Part shown: positions 14,957 to 22,361 of the stretch, piece by piece | Numbering within the stretch: the first letter of the stretch is position 1 | Layout: the number at the start of each line of letters is the position of its first letter | NCBI GenBank assembly: GCA_017465905.1 | Contig: JAFTVE010000042.1 | Span: forward strand, 1-47,995 | From: Bacteroidaceae bacterium | GTDB taxonomy: Bacteria; Bacteroidota; Bacteroidia; Bacteroidales; Bacteroidaceae | Reading direction: 5' to 3' | DNA: 47,995 bases | Program-made: the position numbers and the translations under genes | Notes under the pieces: generated by a model | What the model saw: the letters and a program-made list of their open reading frames with translations, nothing else | Told to the model about the DNA's origin: nothing | The model's database searches: none

Positions 14957-16480
14957 CTACTGGCCTACCATGACAGCCTGGCCATCGCGGATGTAAATAC
15001 CCTTTTCTACAGGTTGCTCTACTCTCCTCCCGCCAAGGTCATAAACCACCGTAGCCATATCCTTGCCGTGTTCGGCCTCTACAGTGTCTATTGCTGTAGG
15101 TGTGGCACTCATCTCCTCGATGTCGATGTCGATGGCTGCGGGGAAGAGGCGCTCGGGGTCGAAGTAGTAGGCACAACTCTCTACCATGGTCTTCAGATTG
15201 GTGCCCACCATGCCGTTGAAGATTTCCGTGCCATTGAGCACCACCTTGACGGGTTGTGTGAGGTCATACTCCTTCTCGTTGAGGTAGAGGCGCACCTTGC
15301 CTTTGGTGATGGTTTCGTATTTCTTCGTGAAATCGATTTCAATGCCACTTGGTGCATACACTGTGGTGTAGGTCACCTTCTTCACATCGAGTGTTACGGT
15401 GTTTCCCTCGCGGGTCATCTCATAGCAGGCGCGTCCCTGATTGTCGTTGGTGAGGCTGGGCTCGATGACTCTCAGGTTGTAGAATCCCGTGCGTCGGCCA
15501 CCATACATGTCGTAGTTCTCCCAGAAGAAGTAGTCGGGGTGCGGGTCGCGTGTGTACTCGGCAAGCCAAGGGGTTGTGGGGCGGTAGTCTATCGAGTGGC
15601 CGTCGCCTTCGATGACTTCGATGAAGTGGTTGTAGTATCCCGGATGTTGCTTCTGCAGCTCATCGGCAACCTCGAGTGCCTTCTGGGTGAGCTTGTTTCT
15701 GTAGAACGCATCATCGAGCGCTCCTGTGCGCAATGAGAATGCTATGTTGGCCACGTTCTCCATAGGGGCATTTCTCAATGGCTCGCCACCGGCCATGGGG
15801 CCTGCTCCGGCAAGGTAGTCGGCATAGAACGCTGCCAGGCGCTGACTGCCATACCCGCCCTCGGAGATTCCGAAGAAGTATATCTTGTTGGCATCCACCT
15901 CGTCGGTGAGGAAGGCCAGGCGCAGGAGCTTCTCCCATGCCCACTGCTTGCTGCGTGTGGCCCAACGGTATTCGCTCGTGTTGGGTATCTGCGGCACGAA
16001 ATAGATGCCGGGGCTGTAGAAACGGCGCAGGCTGAGGCCGATACCCGTTTCCCATTCCTGGTTCTTGTCGCCGGAGCCGTGCATGTAGAGAAACAGCGGA
16101 TATTTGGTGTCGGGCTCCACCTCCACGGCATTGCATCCCCAGTAGAAGGGCATGGTGGCATTGGCCTCCAGGTGTGCAGGCAGTTTCCACGAACTCTTCT
16201 CTCTCTTCTCCAGTTCGGTCACCTCGAACAGCTTTTCCTCATCGAAGTTCTCTACTGCCGATTTCCATATGCTCCATACCTTGTCGCGAGTGGCCGATAT
16301 CTGCTCCGCCGGTATTTCGGTGTTCTCTTCATACGCAGAGCCTTCTCCATTGAGCGAGGTGCTGAAGGTATCGTAGATGCGTGTCGTCATCTCTTCTGTA
16401 ACAATGTCTTGCGATGTTGCGGGTATGCCCGTCAAGGCAGCAACGAGCAGGAGTGCTGATGTCTTTTTCATAGGTTTCAT
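14957..16480 (-). CDS. Exported alpha/beta hydrolase (esterase/peptidase-like) with C-terminal beta tail
   Basis: About 507 residues from the ATG at 16480 (MKPMKKTSALLLVAALTG, signal peptide); a longer frame exists upstream but would put 22 non-signal residues before it. The hydrolase fold is shown by YPLFLYMHGSGDKNQEWE (oxyanion region), the nucleophile elbow FFGISEGGYGSQRLAAF (GxSxG) and the late histidine in EGDGHSIDY. The acid residue is probably in the GALDDAF segment. It resembles esterases related to the prolyl oligopeptidase/dienelactone hydrolase group. The tail, VVYDLGGRRVEQPVEKGIYI, is the short beta unit that ends many exported Bacteroidales proteins and resembles sorting domains. 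It is the first gene of the SusC/SusD operon region. Confidence 0.8.
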   Translation of the reverse strand: MKPMKKTSALLLVAALTGIPATSQDIVTEEMTTRIYDTFSTSLNGEGSAYEENTEIPAEQISATRDKVWSIWKSAVENFDEEKLFEVTELEKREKSSWKLPAHLEANATMPFYWGCNAVEVEPDTKYPLFLYMHGSGDKNQEWETGIGLSLRRFYSPGIYFVPQIPNTSEYRWATRSKQWAWEKLLRLAFLTDEVDANKIYFFGISEGGYGSQRLAAFYADYLAGAGPMAGGEPLRNAPMENVANIAFSLRTGALDDAFYRNKLTQKALEVADELQKQHPGYYNHFIEVIEGDGHSIDYRPTTPWLAEYTRDPHPDYFFWENYDMYGGRRTGFYNLRVIEPSLTNDNQGRACYEMTREGNTVTLDVKKVTYTTVYAPSGIEIDFTKKYETITKGKVRLYLNEKEYDLTQPVKVVLNGTEIFNGMVGTNLKTMVESCAYYFDPERLFPAAIDIDIEEMSATPTAIDTVEAEHGKDMATVVYDLGGRRVEQPVEKGIYIRDGQAVMVGQ

Positions 16481-16503
16481 GTTTGTTTTTGTATAAATGT
16501 GTA

Positions 16504-16534
16504 CAAAAGTAATGATATTTATTGAATGGGGAAA
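16504..16534 (-). promoter_or_regulatory. Bacteroidetes promoter for the hydrolase gene
   Basis: On the minus strand TACTTTTG (16504-16511) fits TAnnTTTG and is preceded at exactly 19 bp by TTTC (16531-16534), one base from the TTTG -33 box. The start codon at 16480 is 24 bp downstream. The MITE copy 2 begins only 14 bp upstream of this promoter. Confidence 0.6.
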
Positions 16535-16547
16535 ATATTGCAGCATT

Positions 16548-16732
16548 AGAATCTGTTTTAAATTTATTTCGAGTTTAGCTGAGAGGTATTTTAGAGTAGA
16601 TTTGCGCTGTCAAGGTGCAGCAAATAGTGGTCTATTTGCAAGAATTGAGAGGGCAAAGATGCCTAAAAGACCCACAGATAAACCGAAAAGCAGATTCAAA
16701 AACAGACTAGCGATAATTTTAAAACAGATTCT
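16548..16732. mobile_element. 185-bp MITE-like element, copy 2
   Basis: Same length and orientation as copy 1 (14699-14883). Its left terminal repeat has one change; the right one (16713-16732) is unchanged. The internal hairpin GCAAATAG-TGGT-CTATTTGC is fully conserved (16620-16639) while bases around it differ, which suggests selection or recognition of the stem. The interior differences show the two copies are not a recent duplication. Confidence 0.8.
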
Positions 16733-16810
16733 TAGTTTTAAATAGAACGCACTCATAGCTACATAATGGCTGCATCGCACATCCAAAGATCCACGAAAAG
16801 ATCCACGAGA

Positions 16811-16850
16811 AAGTGTACAAAAAGTGTAAATGTTTGTGTAAATCTTTTTG
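16811..16850. repeat. Left arm of 40-bp inverted repeat bracketing the island
   Basis: Begins AAGTGTACAAAAAGTGTAAA and is an inverted copy, with about 4 mismatches, of 17718-17757. The pair encloses 947 bp of noncoding DNA. Confidence 0.75.
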
Positions 16851-17086
16851 AGTTATCTTATATATCCTCAATACATTGCACTGTCAAAAGTGTAAATTTA
16901 CTTTCGGTATATCTTTTTAATGAAAAAACGTCTTCTCTGCTTATCAGATCTCTTCCCAGCTTTTCTTTACGATGAATGCCCACTCTCCCTGCAGAGGTAA
17001 TCCACTCTCCCTGCAGGGGCAGGGAAAACGCATTATAGAATATCGCTAATGTTCCTACACGAATGATTGGAATTTTACAGTCCATT

Positions 17087-17341
17087 TTCTCGCAAATATT
17101 TGATTCTCACGCAGACTTACGCAGAACACGCATCGTTGACTTCGCCTTTGGCTTAGTACTCCTTTGGGACCCTAAAGGCTCCGTCGTCGTCAATGCGGAG
17201 CGCTCGGCTTGTCCGAGAACCGACGCTTTTATACCGCGTCGGCGCGTGTACCGTCCGGATGGCAGCGAGGGCGAAGCGACTCGCAAATTCCGCGTAAGTC
17301 TGCGGAGTCTGCGTGAGGCAAAAGGTTGATTATCTGCGAGA
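17087..17341. repeat. Structured element with imperfect terminal inverted repeats and serial hairpins
   Basis: The left end TCTCGCAAATATTTGATTCT is mirrored at the right by TCTCGCAGATAATCAACC on the other strand, and both are followed inward by a CACGCAGAC...ACGCAGAA block. Inside, consecutive perfect hairpins are GCTCCG/CGGAGC (17178-17201), CTCGG-CTTGT-CCGAG (17203-17217), CCGACGC/GCGTCGG (17220-17242) and GCGAG/CTCGC (17265-17284). The right half is repeated in inverse orientation at the window end. Confidence 0.65.
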
Positions 17342-17372
17342 AATAAACCAAATTTATAATGCGTATTCCCTG
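17232..17372 (+). repeat. 141-bp long inverted repeat, arm 1
   Basis: Almost identical to the reverse complement of 47855-47995; I found about one mismatch (near 17289). It ends sharply after GCGTATTCCCTG at 17372. Arm 2 is cut by the window edge, so the true repeat may extend left of 17232. Confidence 0.9.
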
Positions 17373-17392
17373 TTTCTATGGTTTCAATTGAT

Positions 17393-17502
17393 TTTCTATT
17401 CGCGGTCAGAATATTTTCTACTCGCGGTCAGAATACTTTCTACTTGCAGATAGAATAGTTTCTACCTGCAATCAGAAACATTTCTGCTTGCAGGTAGAAA
17501 CA
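17393..17502. repeat. Five tandem copies of a 22-bp unit containing a 42-bp palindrome
   Basis: Units start at 17393, 17415, 17437, 17459 and 17481, with consensus TTTCTAYTYGCRGTCAGAAT plus two bases. Units 4 and 5 together form a near-perfect palindrome (17459-17500): TTTCTACCTGCAA / TTGCAGGTAGAAA outer arms and CAGAAA-CA-TTTCTG centre. There are no spacers between units, so it is not a CRISPR. Confidence 0.85.
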
Positions 17503-17717
17503 CTTATCTCTTTGTAAAAGTACAGTTAATGCACCCTACTAACCGTATCAGAGCCTTTTGATAGATTTATTGCAGCCTTTCGTTAGAAAAAACAGAGCCG
17601 TCTGTTTGGCCAAAGCCGCTTTTACCCTAAAAATTCAGGAAAGAATAGGAATATATATGGTAAAATGGAATTTACACTTTCTATAGCCTAACACACTGAG
17701 CATCATATAAACTAATC

Positions 17718-17757
17718 CAAAAAAATGTACACAAAGATTTACACTTTATGTACACTT
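17718..17757. repeat. Right arm of 40-bp inverted repeat bracketing the island
   Basis: Inverted partner of 16811-16850. It lies 33 bp after the stop-proximal end of the TonB-dependent receptor gene (stop at 17791 on the minus strand), so the island abuts that gene directly. A diverged related sequence (GTGTACAA...TTTGTGTACAT) is at 23689-23713. Confidence 0.75.
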
Positions 17758-17790
17758 TTGGGATAGTTCATTACATCCGCGGCTATGCCA

Positions 17791-20445
17791 TCACAGCAGT
17801 TTGAACCGCACCTTGGCCACCACGTTCATCGGGCGCAGCTGGCATACGTTGCGGTAGATGTTGAGGTTGCTGTAGTTGACCTGCGTGTAGGCCTGCTGGT
17901 TGAAGAGGTTGCTGGCCTCCACCTCGAGGTCGATGCGCTTCATCTTGTACTTCACCTTGGCATCGGCAAACCAGTGGTGGCGGTTCTCGTCGGTGAGGTT
18001 GTTGTAGCTGTCCTCGGCCGAGGCGGAGAGGGTGAGCTTCTTCGTCAGGTGCAGGTTCATCGTCAGGCGATGGGTGGCGGTGGTGATGGTGCGTGCCGAG
18101 GCTGCACCGCCCTGCACGTAGCTCTGGCTCATGCCGCAGCCCGAGCTGAAGACGAGGTTGATCTGGCGTATGGGCGTGATGGTGCCCGCGCCGCCGAACG
18201 ACAGGCTACGGTACTCCATGGGGTAGATGATGCCGCCGATGTACTGCTCGTCCTGAGTGAGCGAGGCGTTGGCGAAGAGGCTCAGCGTGGCCTGCCACCA
18301 GTTGAAACCCTGGCTGAGGCTGGCTCCGGCGCGGTAGGTGTCGGAATGGGTGTCCTGCTCTATGCCCTCGACGATGGAGGTGACTCCGTCGTAGCGGTAG
18401 CCGTACACGACATTCTCGTCGAGGCGGGTGTAACCAAACTCGGCATTGGCAAAGGTACCCGAGAGGCTGTTGGCATAGCGCACATCGGCATTGGCGGCGA
18501 GTGTGCCGCGATTGAAGAGGCGGTCCACGTAGTCGCGCTGGAAGGTGCGGTAGTTGGTCATGATGGCTCCCTGATAGATGGCATTGGGGTTGCCCACGTT
18601 GCGGTGGTAGCGCACGCTGGCTCCGCCCGACAGTTCATTGCCCGTGTAGCTGAGTGCCAATGACGGCGCCACGAGCAGCTGCATGTGGTGGTAGTTGCCC
18701 GAGTGGATGCGGTCGTCGAGGTTCTGCGTGTTGAGGTTGAGCGGAAGGGTAAGGGTAGCCTTGAAGTCTTCGTACCTGTAGGTGTACTCCTGCCCCAATA
18801 CCAGTTCGTAGAGGCGGTACCACACATCGTTCTGCAGGGCGCTGCCCGTGAGCGGAGTGTAGCCGTCGAGGTCGCTCTCCACGTGGTGTATGCCACCCGC
18901 GAAGTTGATGCCGTAGTTGAGACGGAAGTTGCCGAGCCCTATGCCATAGCCCGTGTGGAACGTGGCGGCGTAGTGCTGCGAGGTGATGTCCTGCGTGTAG
19001 CGGGCGGTGCTGTCGATGCTCACGCCAAGGGTACTCGGCCTGTGGGCAGCGCCCACGGAGAAGTTGAGGCGGAAGTTGTTGTCGCCAATGCTGCGGATGG
19101 TGTTGGCCGTGTTCTTGATGGAGAACTCGGGACGGTCGAACCGCTGCGTCACGCGCTGCGCACCGCTCAGGGCATTCGAGGTGAGCGTGCCCGTCACGGC
19201 ATCGCGGTTCCACGAGCCCTTCACCTGCAGACGGTTGTTGAAGAATCCCTCGTCGGCATTCCACTGGTAGTGCGCCTGGGCATTGAGGTTGTGTACGTGG
19301 GTTTCAGACGTGAGCGTCTCTTCCGTCACGAGGCGTGTGTCGGCAGTCACGAAGCGGTCGTTCATCGTGTAGCCCTCGCGGCGTATATCGTCGTTGTGGT
19401 AGGTGGCGTTGAGCGTGAGCTCGGTGTCCTTGTTGAGCTTCTCCAGGTGGTTGAGCCCCATCGCATGGGTGCGGTTGTCGAGGTAGCGCCGCTTGGGCAG
19501 TCCGGCACTGGAGGGCATCACCGCGCCCATGGGGCAGAAGGGGTAGAGCCCCACGCCGCCCATGGTGTACTGCTCGGTCAGCTCGGTGGATACGTCGTTG
19601 CCCGCATTGTCGCCCTTGTAGACGGTCATGTGCTGGCGGCGCTTGCCGAAGTACATCGCCGTGGCCTCGCCAGCCATGAGCGGATTACTGCCTACGTTAC
19701 CCTGCAGCTGCGCACCGCCACCTACCATGGCGTTGACGGAGAAGGTGCCCTTGGCCTCGGGGCGCAGCTTGAGGTTGACGGCCACCTTGTCGGTAATCTC
19801 CTTCCCCTGCAGCGACTTGATGGCCTGATGGTTCTCCATCACCTGCACGGTGGCCACATCCTGTGCGCTGACGTTCTTCGTGGCCAGTCCGTAGCGCGTG
19901 TGCAGCATGTCCATGTCCTCGATGTAGAACTTCGAGATGTCCTGCCCGTTGTACTTGATGCCTCCGCTCTCGCTCACCTCCATGCCGGGCATACGCTTGA
20001 TGACGTCGGCAATCACGCGGTCGTCCTGCTGCTTGTAGGCGGCCACGTTGTAGTTGATGGTGTCGCCGCTCCGCCGTATCTTGTCGGCCACGATGCTCAC
20101 CTCCTTGATTGTTATCGATTGTTCCACGGTGAGGAAGTCGAGCCGCTGCGAGCGGTTGGGCACCATCTTTATGTTCTGTCCGATGGCCATACCTGCCGCC
20201 GTCACCGCCACGGAGTCGGTGTCGAAGGCAAACTCCACCTTGTAGTACCCGCTCGCCACATCCACATCGGCAAAGCCGAGGATGATGCCCTTGCCCTTGG
20301 GCGATACGGTGACGTAGGCATCGGCGGCCTTGCCGTCGGCACCCTTCACGTAGCCGTCAATAACCGTTTTTTCTTGGGCAACGCTATCCAGCGTTATCGC
20401 CGTCAAGAAGGCGACAAGTAATATGGGGTGAAGTTTCATGTTCAT
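17791..20445 (-). CDS. TonB-dependent receptor-like outer-membrane beta-barrel protein
   Basis: An 884-aa exported protein (signal MNMKLHPILLVAFLTAITLDSVAQ) with a carboxypeptidase-regulatory-like beta domain (residues about 28-110, IDGYVKGADGKAADAYVTVSP), a plug-like domain (about 115-240, RVIADVIKRMPGMEVSESGGIKYNGQDISKFYIEDMDML) and a C-terminal barrel of alternating strands ending NVVAKVRFKLL. It has no SusD partner. The upstream gene, 23 bp away, encodes a GLPGLI protein, a pairing that recurs in Bacteroidetes. The receptors of this branch are often annotated as outer-membrane beta-barrel family proteins; ligand unknown. The start at 20445 has the signal peptide directly after it; Met3 is an alternative. 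Confidence 0.85.
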   Translation of the reverse strand: MNMKLHPILLVAFLTAITLDSVAQEKTVIDGYVKGADGKAADAYVTVSPKGKGIILGFADVDVASGYYKVEFAFDTDSVAVTAAGMAIGQNIKMVPNRSQRLDFLTVEQSITIKEVSIVADKIRRSGDTINYNVAAYKQQDDRVIADVIKRMPGMEVSESGGIKYNGQDISKFYIEDMDMLHTRYGLATKNVSAQDVATVQVMENHQAIKSLQGKEITDKVAVNLKLRPEAKGTFSVNAMVGGGAQLQGNVGSNPLMAGEATAMYFGKRRQHMTVYKGDNAGNDVSTELTEQYTMGGVGLYPFCPMGAVMPSSAGLPKRRYLDNRTHAMGLNHLEKLNKDTELTLNATYHNDDIRREGYTMNDRFVTADTRLVTEETLTSETHVHNLNAQAHYQWNADEGFFNNRLQVKGSWNRDAVTGTLTSNALSGAQRVTQRFDRPEFSIKNTANTIRSIGDNNFRLNFSVGAAHRPSTLGVSIDSTARYTQDITSQHYAATFHTGYGIGLGNFRLNYGINFAGGIHHVESDLDGYTPLTGSALQNDVWYRLYELVLGQEYTYRYEDFKATLTLPLNLNTQNLDDRIHSGNYHHMQLLVAPSLALSYTGNELSGGASVRYHRNVGNPNAIYQGAIMTNYRTFQRDYVDRLFNRGTLAANADVRYANSLSGTFANAEFGYTRLDENVVYGYRYDGVTSIVEGIEQDTHSDTYRAGASLSQGFNWWQATLSLFANASLTQDEQYIGGIIYPMEYRSLSFGGAGTITPIRQINLVFSSGCGMSQSYVQGGAASARTITTATHRLTMNLHLTKKLTLSASAEDSYNNLTDENRHHWFADAKVKYKMKRIDLEVEASNLFNQQAYTQVNYSNLNIYRNVCQLRPMNVVAKVRFKLL

Positions 20446-20468
20446 CGTGCTTTGTTTTTATGGGTTGG

Positions 20469-21356
20469 TTATTCCAGTTCAAGGGGTTCGTAGGGGGTGT
20501 AAACGGAAACAGCTTCTTTCATCTCAGTATTACCATTAGGCAAAATCTCTACCCGATGATAGTCTACTGCTTTATACCAATTCTCTGTAAACTCACGTTG
20601 CATCTTCTGCACCTTCTCGCGCTTTTCTACCTTGTAGTCCTTGTATTCATAGCGAATGATGGGATGTTTGCCTGTTTCTATTTTCACGGCCTCGAAGGTG
20701 TAGAGTGTATCTGCATCGTGTGCTTTGAGGATGAGGCCTGGCAAACCGCCAAGTTTCCACGGTCCTTGGCGTACGGGAATGTCGGGAGCAAACCATGCCA
20801 CATAGTTGCGTCCACGGAAATGACACGTGGCTTTTTGGCAAGTATAGCCCAATATCTCTTGCATATCAAAAGAGATAATCCACGACTGGCGGGGAATAGG
20901 CTCTGAATACTGTGAGTTATACTTATGTAACCACCCTGGCATGCAGGCATATTCAGTAAGCATACCATTCTGCATATATAAATCGGAAAATTCATATTGT
21001 ATCCATGTACTTTTGTCCTTTCCACCTGGCCCTTGCCACGATGGAGCTGACTGTGCCTTGGGGTGTGCTTTGTGCCATTCGCGCAGTAACGAGTCACTGT
21101 TATATACAAACCAACTGTAATACTTGGAAATGCTGTCACCCACATCCAGACGTTGAAAGTCAATATAGGTGTTCATATCGGCTATGCTATCGGCATTCAT
21201 GGCATACCATACACGGAGGCGCGTGGAGTCTATGACAGACATCTTGCCTTGATTCTTTTTAAAAGGAGCACGCGCATGGCCTTGCTTCTGCTGGGCAAAT
21301 GTGAAGGTTGCAGATAGAGCAATCAGAGCAAAAGAGATAAGTTTCTTTACATTCAT
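20469..21356 (-). CDS. GLPGLI family protein
   Basis: A 295-aa exported protein (signal MNVKKLISFALIALSATFTFAQQ). The name-giving motif is present as GPWKLGGLPGLILKAHDADTLYTF near residue 212, preceded by the typical YTCQKATCHFRGRNYVAWFAPDIPV stretch with two cysteines. The family is exported, of unknown biochemical role, and regularly encoded next to TonB-dependent receptors or metallopeptidases in Bacteroidetes; here the receptor gene follows 23 bp downstream. A weak TAACTTTA box lies upstream on the minus strand (21385-21392). Confidence 0.92.
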   Translation of the reverse strand: MNVKKLISFALIALSATFTFAQQKQGHARAPFKKNQGKMSVIDSTRLRVWYAMNADSIADMNTYIDFQRLDVGDSISKYYSWFVYNSDSLLREWHKAHPKAQSAPSWQGPGGKDKSTWIQYEFSDLYMQNGMLTEYACMPGWLHKYNSQYSEPIPRQSWIISFDMQEILGYTCQKATCHFRGRNYVAWFAPDIPVRQGPWKLGGLPGLILKAHDADTLYTFEAVKIETGKHPIIRYEYKDYKVEKREKVQKMQREFTENWYKAVDYHRVEILPNGNTEMKEAVSVYTPYEPLELE

Positions 21357-21423
21357 AATCGTAGCTTTGGGGAGTTTGTGAATGTAAAGTTATCCCACCT
21401 GCGCTAAAGGGGCAAGAAATCAT

Positions 21424-21487
21424 CCTTGCATTTTGCTTGCAATTGATTTTGGGGAACAAAAGTTCCTTGCAAGATTCTTGCAAGGAA
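21424..21487. repeat. Cluster of TTGCAAG dyads upstream of the GLPGLI gene
   Basis: The perfect inverted repeat TTCCTTGCAAG-ATT-CTTGCAAGGAA occupies 21463-21487. CCTTGCA at 21424 and GCTTGCAA at 21435 repeat the half-site, and GGAAC-AAAA-GTTCC (21452-21465) overlaps. It lies in the 215-bp gap between the HEPN gene stop and the GLPGLI start. It could be a terminator for the minus-strand HEPN operon or a multi-site operator for GLPGLI; no poly-T run favours the first. Confidence 0.55.
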
Positions 21488-21571
21488 ACATAACAGCTTG
21501 TCAAGCAATGAAATATTATCGATAGGGGAGGAGCGAAATCCTGCGTGTGTGCTGACGCCTCAGCTATGGAT

Positions 21572-21982
21572 TTACTTCTCCGTAACTAACGTAATGAGTG
21601 AACGAATCTTCAGAATAAGTTGCTCGGTTGGCTCTATTAATGGTGCAACATCCTCCTCAGTCCAATCGAAAAGGTCATCATAGTCTCCCGAATTGCGCAT
21701 GTTCTGAAGACGGGAAATCAGTCGCGCATCAGCCTTGCTGAGCATGCCACTTAAAACAAACTCCTTGCATAATACGCGGATGACTCCTGCGTGAGATTTT
21801 GCAGTCAGTGATTTATCAATCAAAAGGGCGGTAGCTGCATGAAATACGGCATAGTAAAGTCGGTTGGCTGTCAGTGTCCAGTGTTTCAGCATGGCATTGT
21901 CTTTGGCCTCTGTCATTACTGCGTCGGCTTTTTCCAAGCGATAAGCGATGATGGCTCGTTTGTCATCTATTTCTAATGCCAT
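21572..21982 (-). CDS. HEPN domain protein (degenerate RNase motif)
   Basis: A 136-aa helical HEPN protein: NRLYYAVFHAATALLIDKSLTAKSHAG (residues 40-66) is the classic first part and RLQNMRNSGDYDDL (91-104) the second. Where active HEPN RNases have RX4-6H, this has RNSGDYDD, so the catalytic histidine is absent and RNase activity is doubtful. It overlaps the nucleotidyltransferase gene upstream by 10 bp, as in other MNT/HEPN modules. The pair may be a diverged toxin-antitoxin or a nucleotide-modifying module; I cannot decide. Confidence 0.85.
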   Translation of the reverse strand: MALEIDDKRAIIAYRLEKADAVMTEAKDNAMLKHWTLTANRLYYAVFHAATALLIDKSLTAKSHAGVIRVLCKEFVLSGMLSKADARLISRLQNMRNSGDYDDLFDWTEEDVAPLIEPTEQLILKIRSLITLVTEK

Positions 21983-22296
21983 AATTCTATGCCCTCCTTA
22001 GCGATGTTTTGATACAATGGTGTGAAGTGTCGTTTCTGCCATTCGCTTTTGGTATAGAGAATAGGATTTATATCGGCATCGAGCTGCCATCCTAATTCCA
22101 CAAAGGGATAGGCAATACGGTCAAAGTCACTGTTTGTGGCTCTGTCTTCTTTGTCGATAAGTATGAGTAGGTCCCAGTCAGAATCCTGTCGGGCATCGCC
22201 ACGGGCTTGCGACCCAAACAATACTATTTGAGTCCCTTTAGGTGTCGTTTCTTTGGCCACCTGCCTGATACTATGGATAAACTCTTCTCTTCTCAT
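21973..22296 (-). CDS. Minimal nucleotidyltransferase (MNT), partner of HEPN protein
   Basis: A 107-aa Pol-beta-fold nucleotidyltransferase. It has the full signature GSQARGDARQDSDWDLLILI, with GSxARG at residues 28-33 and catalytic Asp40 and Asp42; the third acidic position is in LDADINPIL (Asp73 or Asp75). I chose ATG 22296 (MRREEFIHSI); a TTG 9 bp upstream is possible. The HTH regulator gene ends 65 bp upstream on the same strand, so co-transcription is plausible. Compared with the MNT at 3380 this one keeps the canonical GSQARG. Confidence 0.87.
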   Translation of the reverse strand: MRREEFIHSIRQVAKETTPKGTQIVLFGSQARGDARQDSDWDLLILIDKEDRATNSDFDRIAYPFVELGWQLDADINPILYTKSEWQKRHFTPLYQNIAKEGIELWH

Positions 22297-22361
22297 CGTC
22301 TGCAAAAATACGCATTATTTTCAAACCTTCATAATGATGAAACAAATTTCTTGTTGTTCGG

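Larger units (their letters stand above)
16733..17790. other. Noncoding repeat island between two minus-strand operons
   Basis: More than 1 kb without a credible gene. From left to right it holds a 13-bp AAGATCCACGAAA direct repeat (about 16785-16810), a 40-bp inverted repeat arm (16811-16850), a duplicated CCACTCTCCCTGCAG (about 16979-17015), a structured element with near-inverted ends (17087-17341), a 22-bp tandem array (17393-17502) and the matching 40-bp arm (17718-17757). One 88-codon frame at 17063-17329 lies wholly inside the structured element and is probably spurious. Confidence 0.65.

Noticed and set aside
5264-16480. A polysaccharide utilisation locus
   Set aside because: SusC and SusD are present but no glycoside hydrolase, polysaccharide lyase or hybrid two-component regulator is found in the window.
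14957-16480. A type IX secretion sorting domain on the hydrolase
   Set aside because: The VYDLGGRRV tail is suggestive, but it is short and also occurs widely in Bacteroidales without a known type IX system; I left it as a beta tail.
17063-17329. An 88-codon frame inside the repeat island
   Set aside because: It lies wholly within the structured hairpin element that is repeated in inverse orientation at the window end; its composition is dictated by the hairpins.
17393-17502. A possible CRISPR array
   Set aside because: The 22-bp units are directly adjacent without spacers, and no cas genes are present.
18685-20421. A 578-codon open frame on the plus strand
   Set aside because: Antisense to the TonB-dependent receptor gene, with the His/Val/Gly composition typical of shadow frames.
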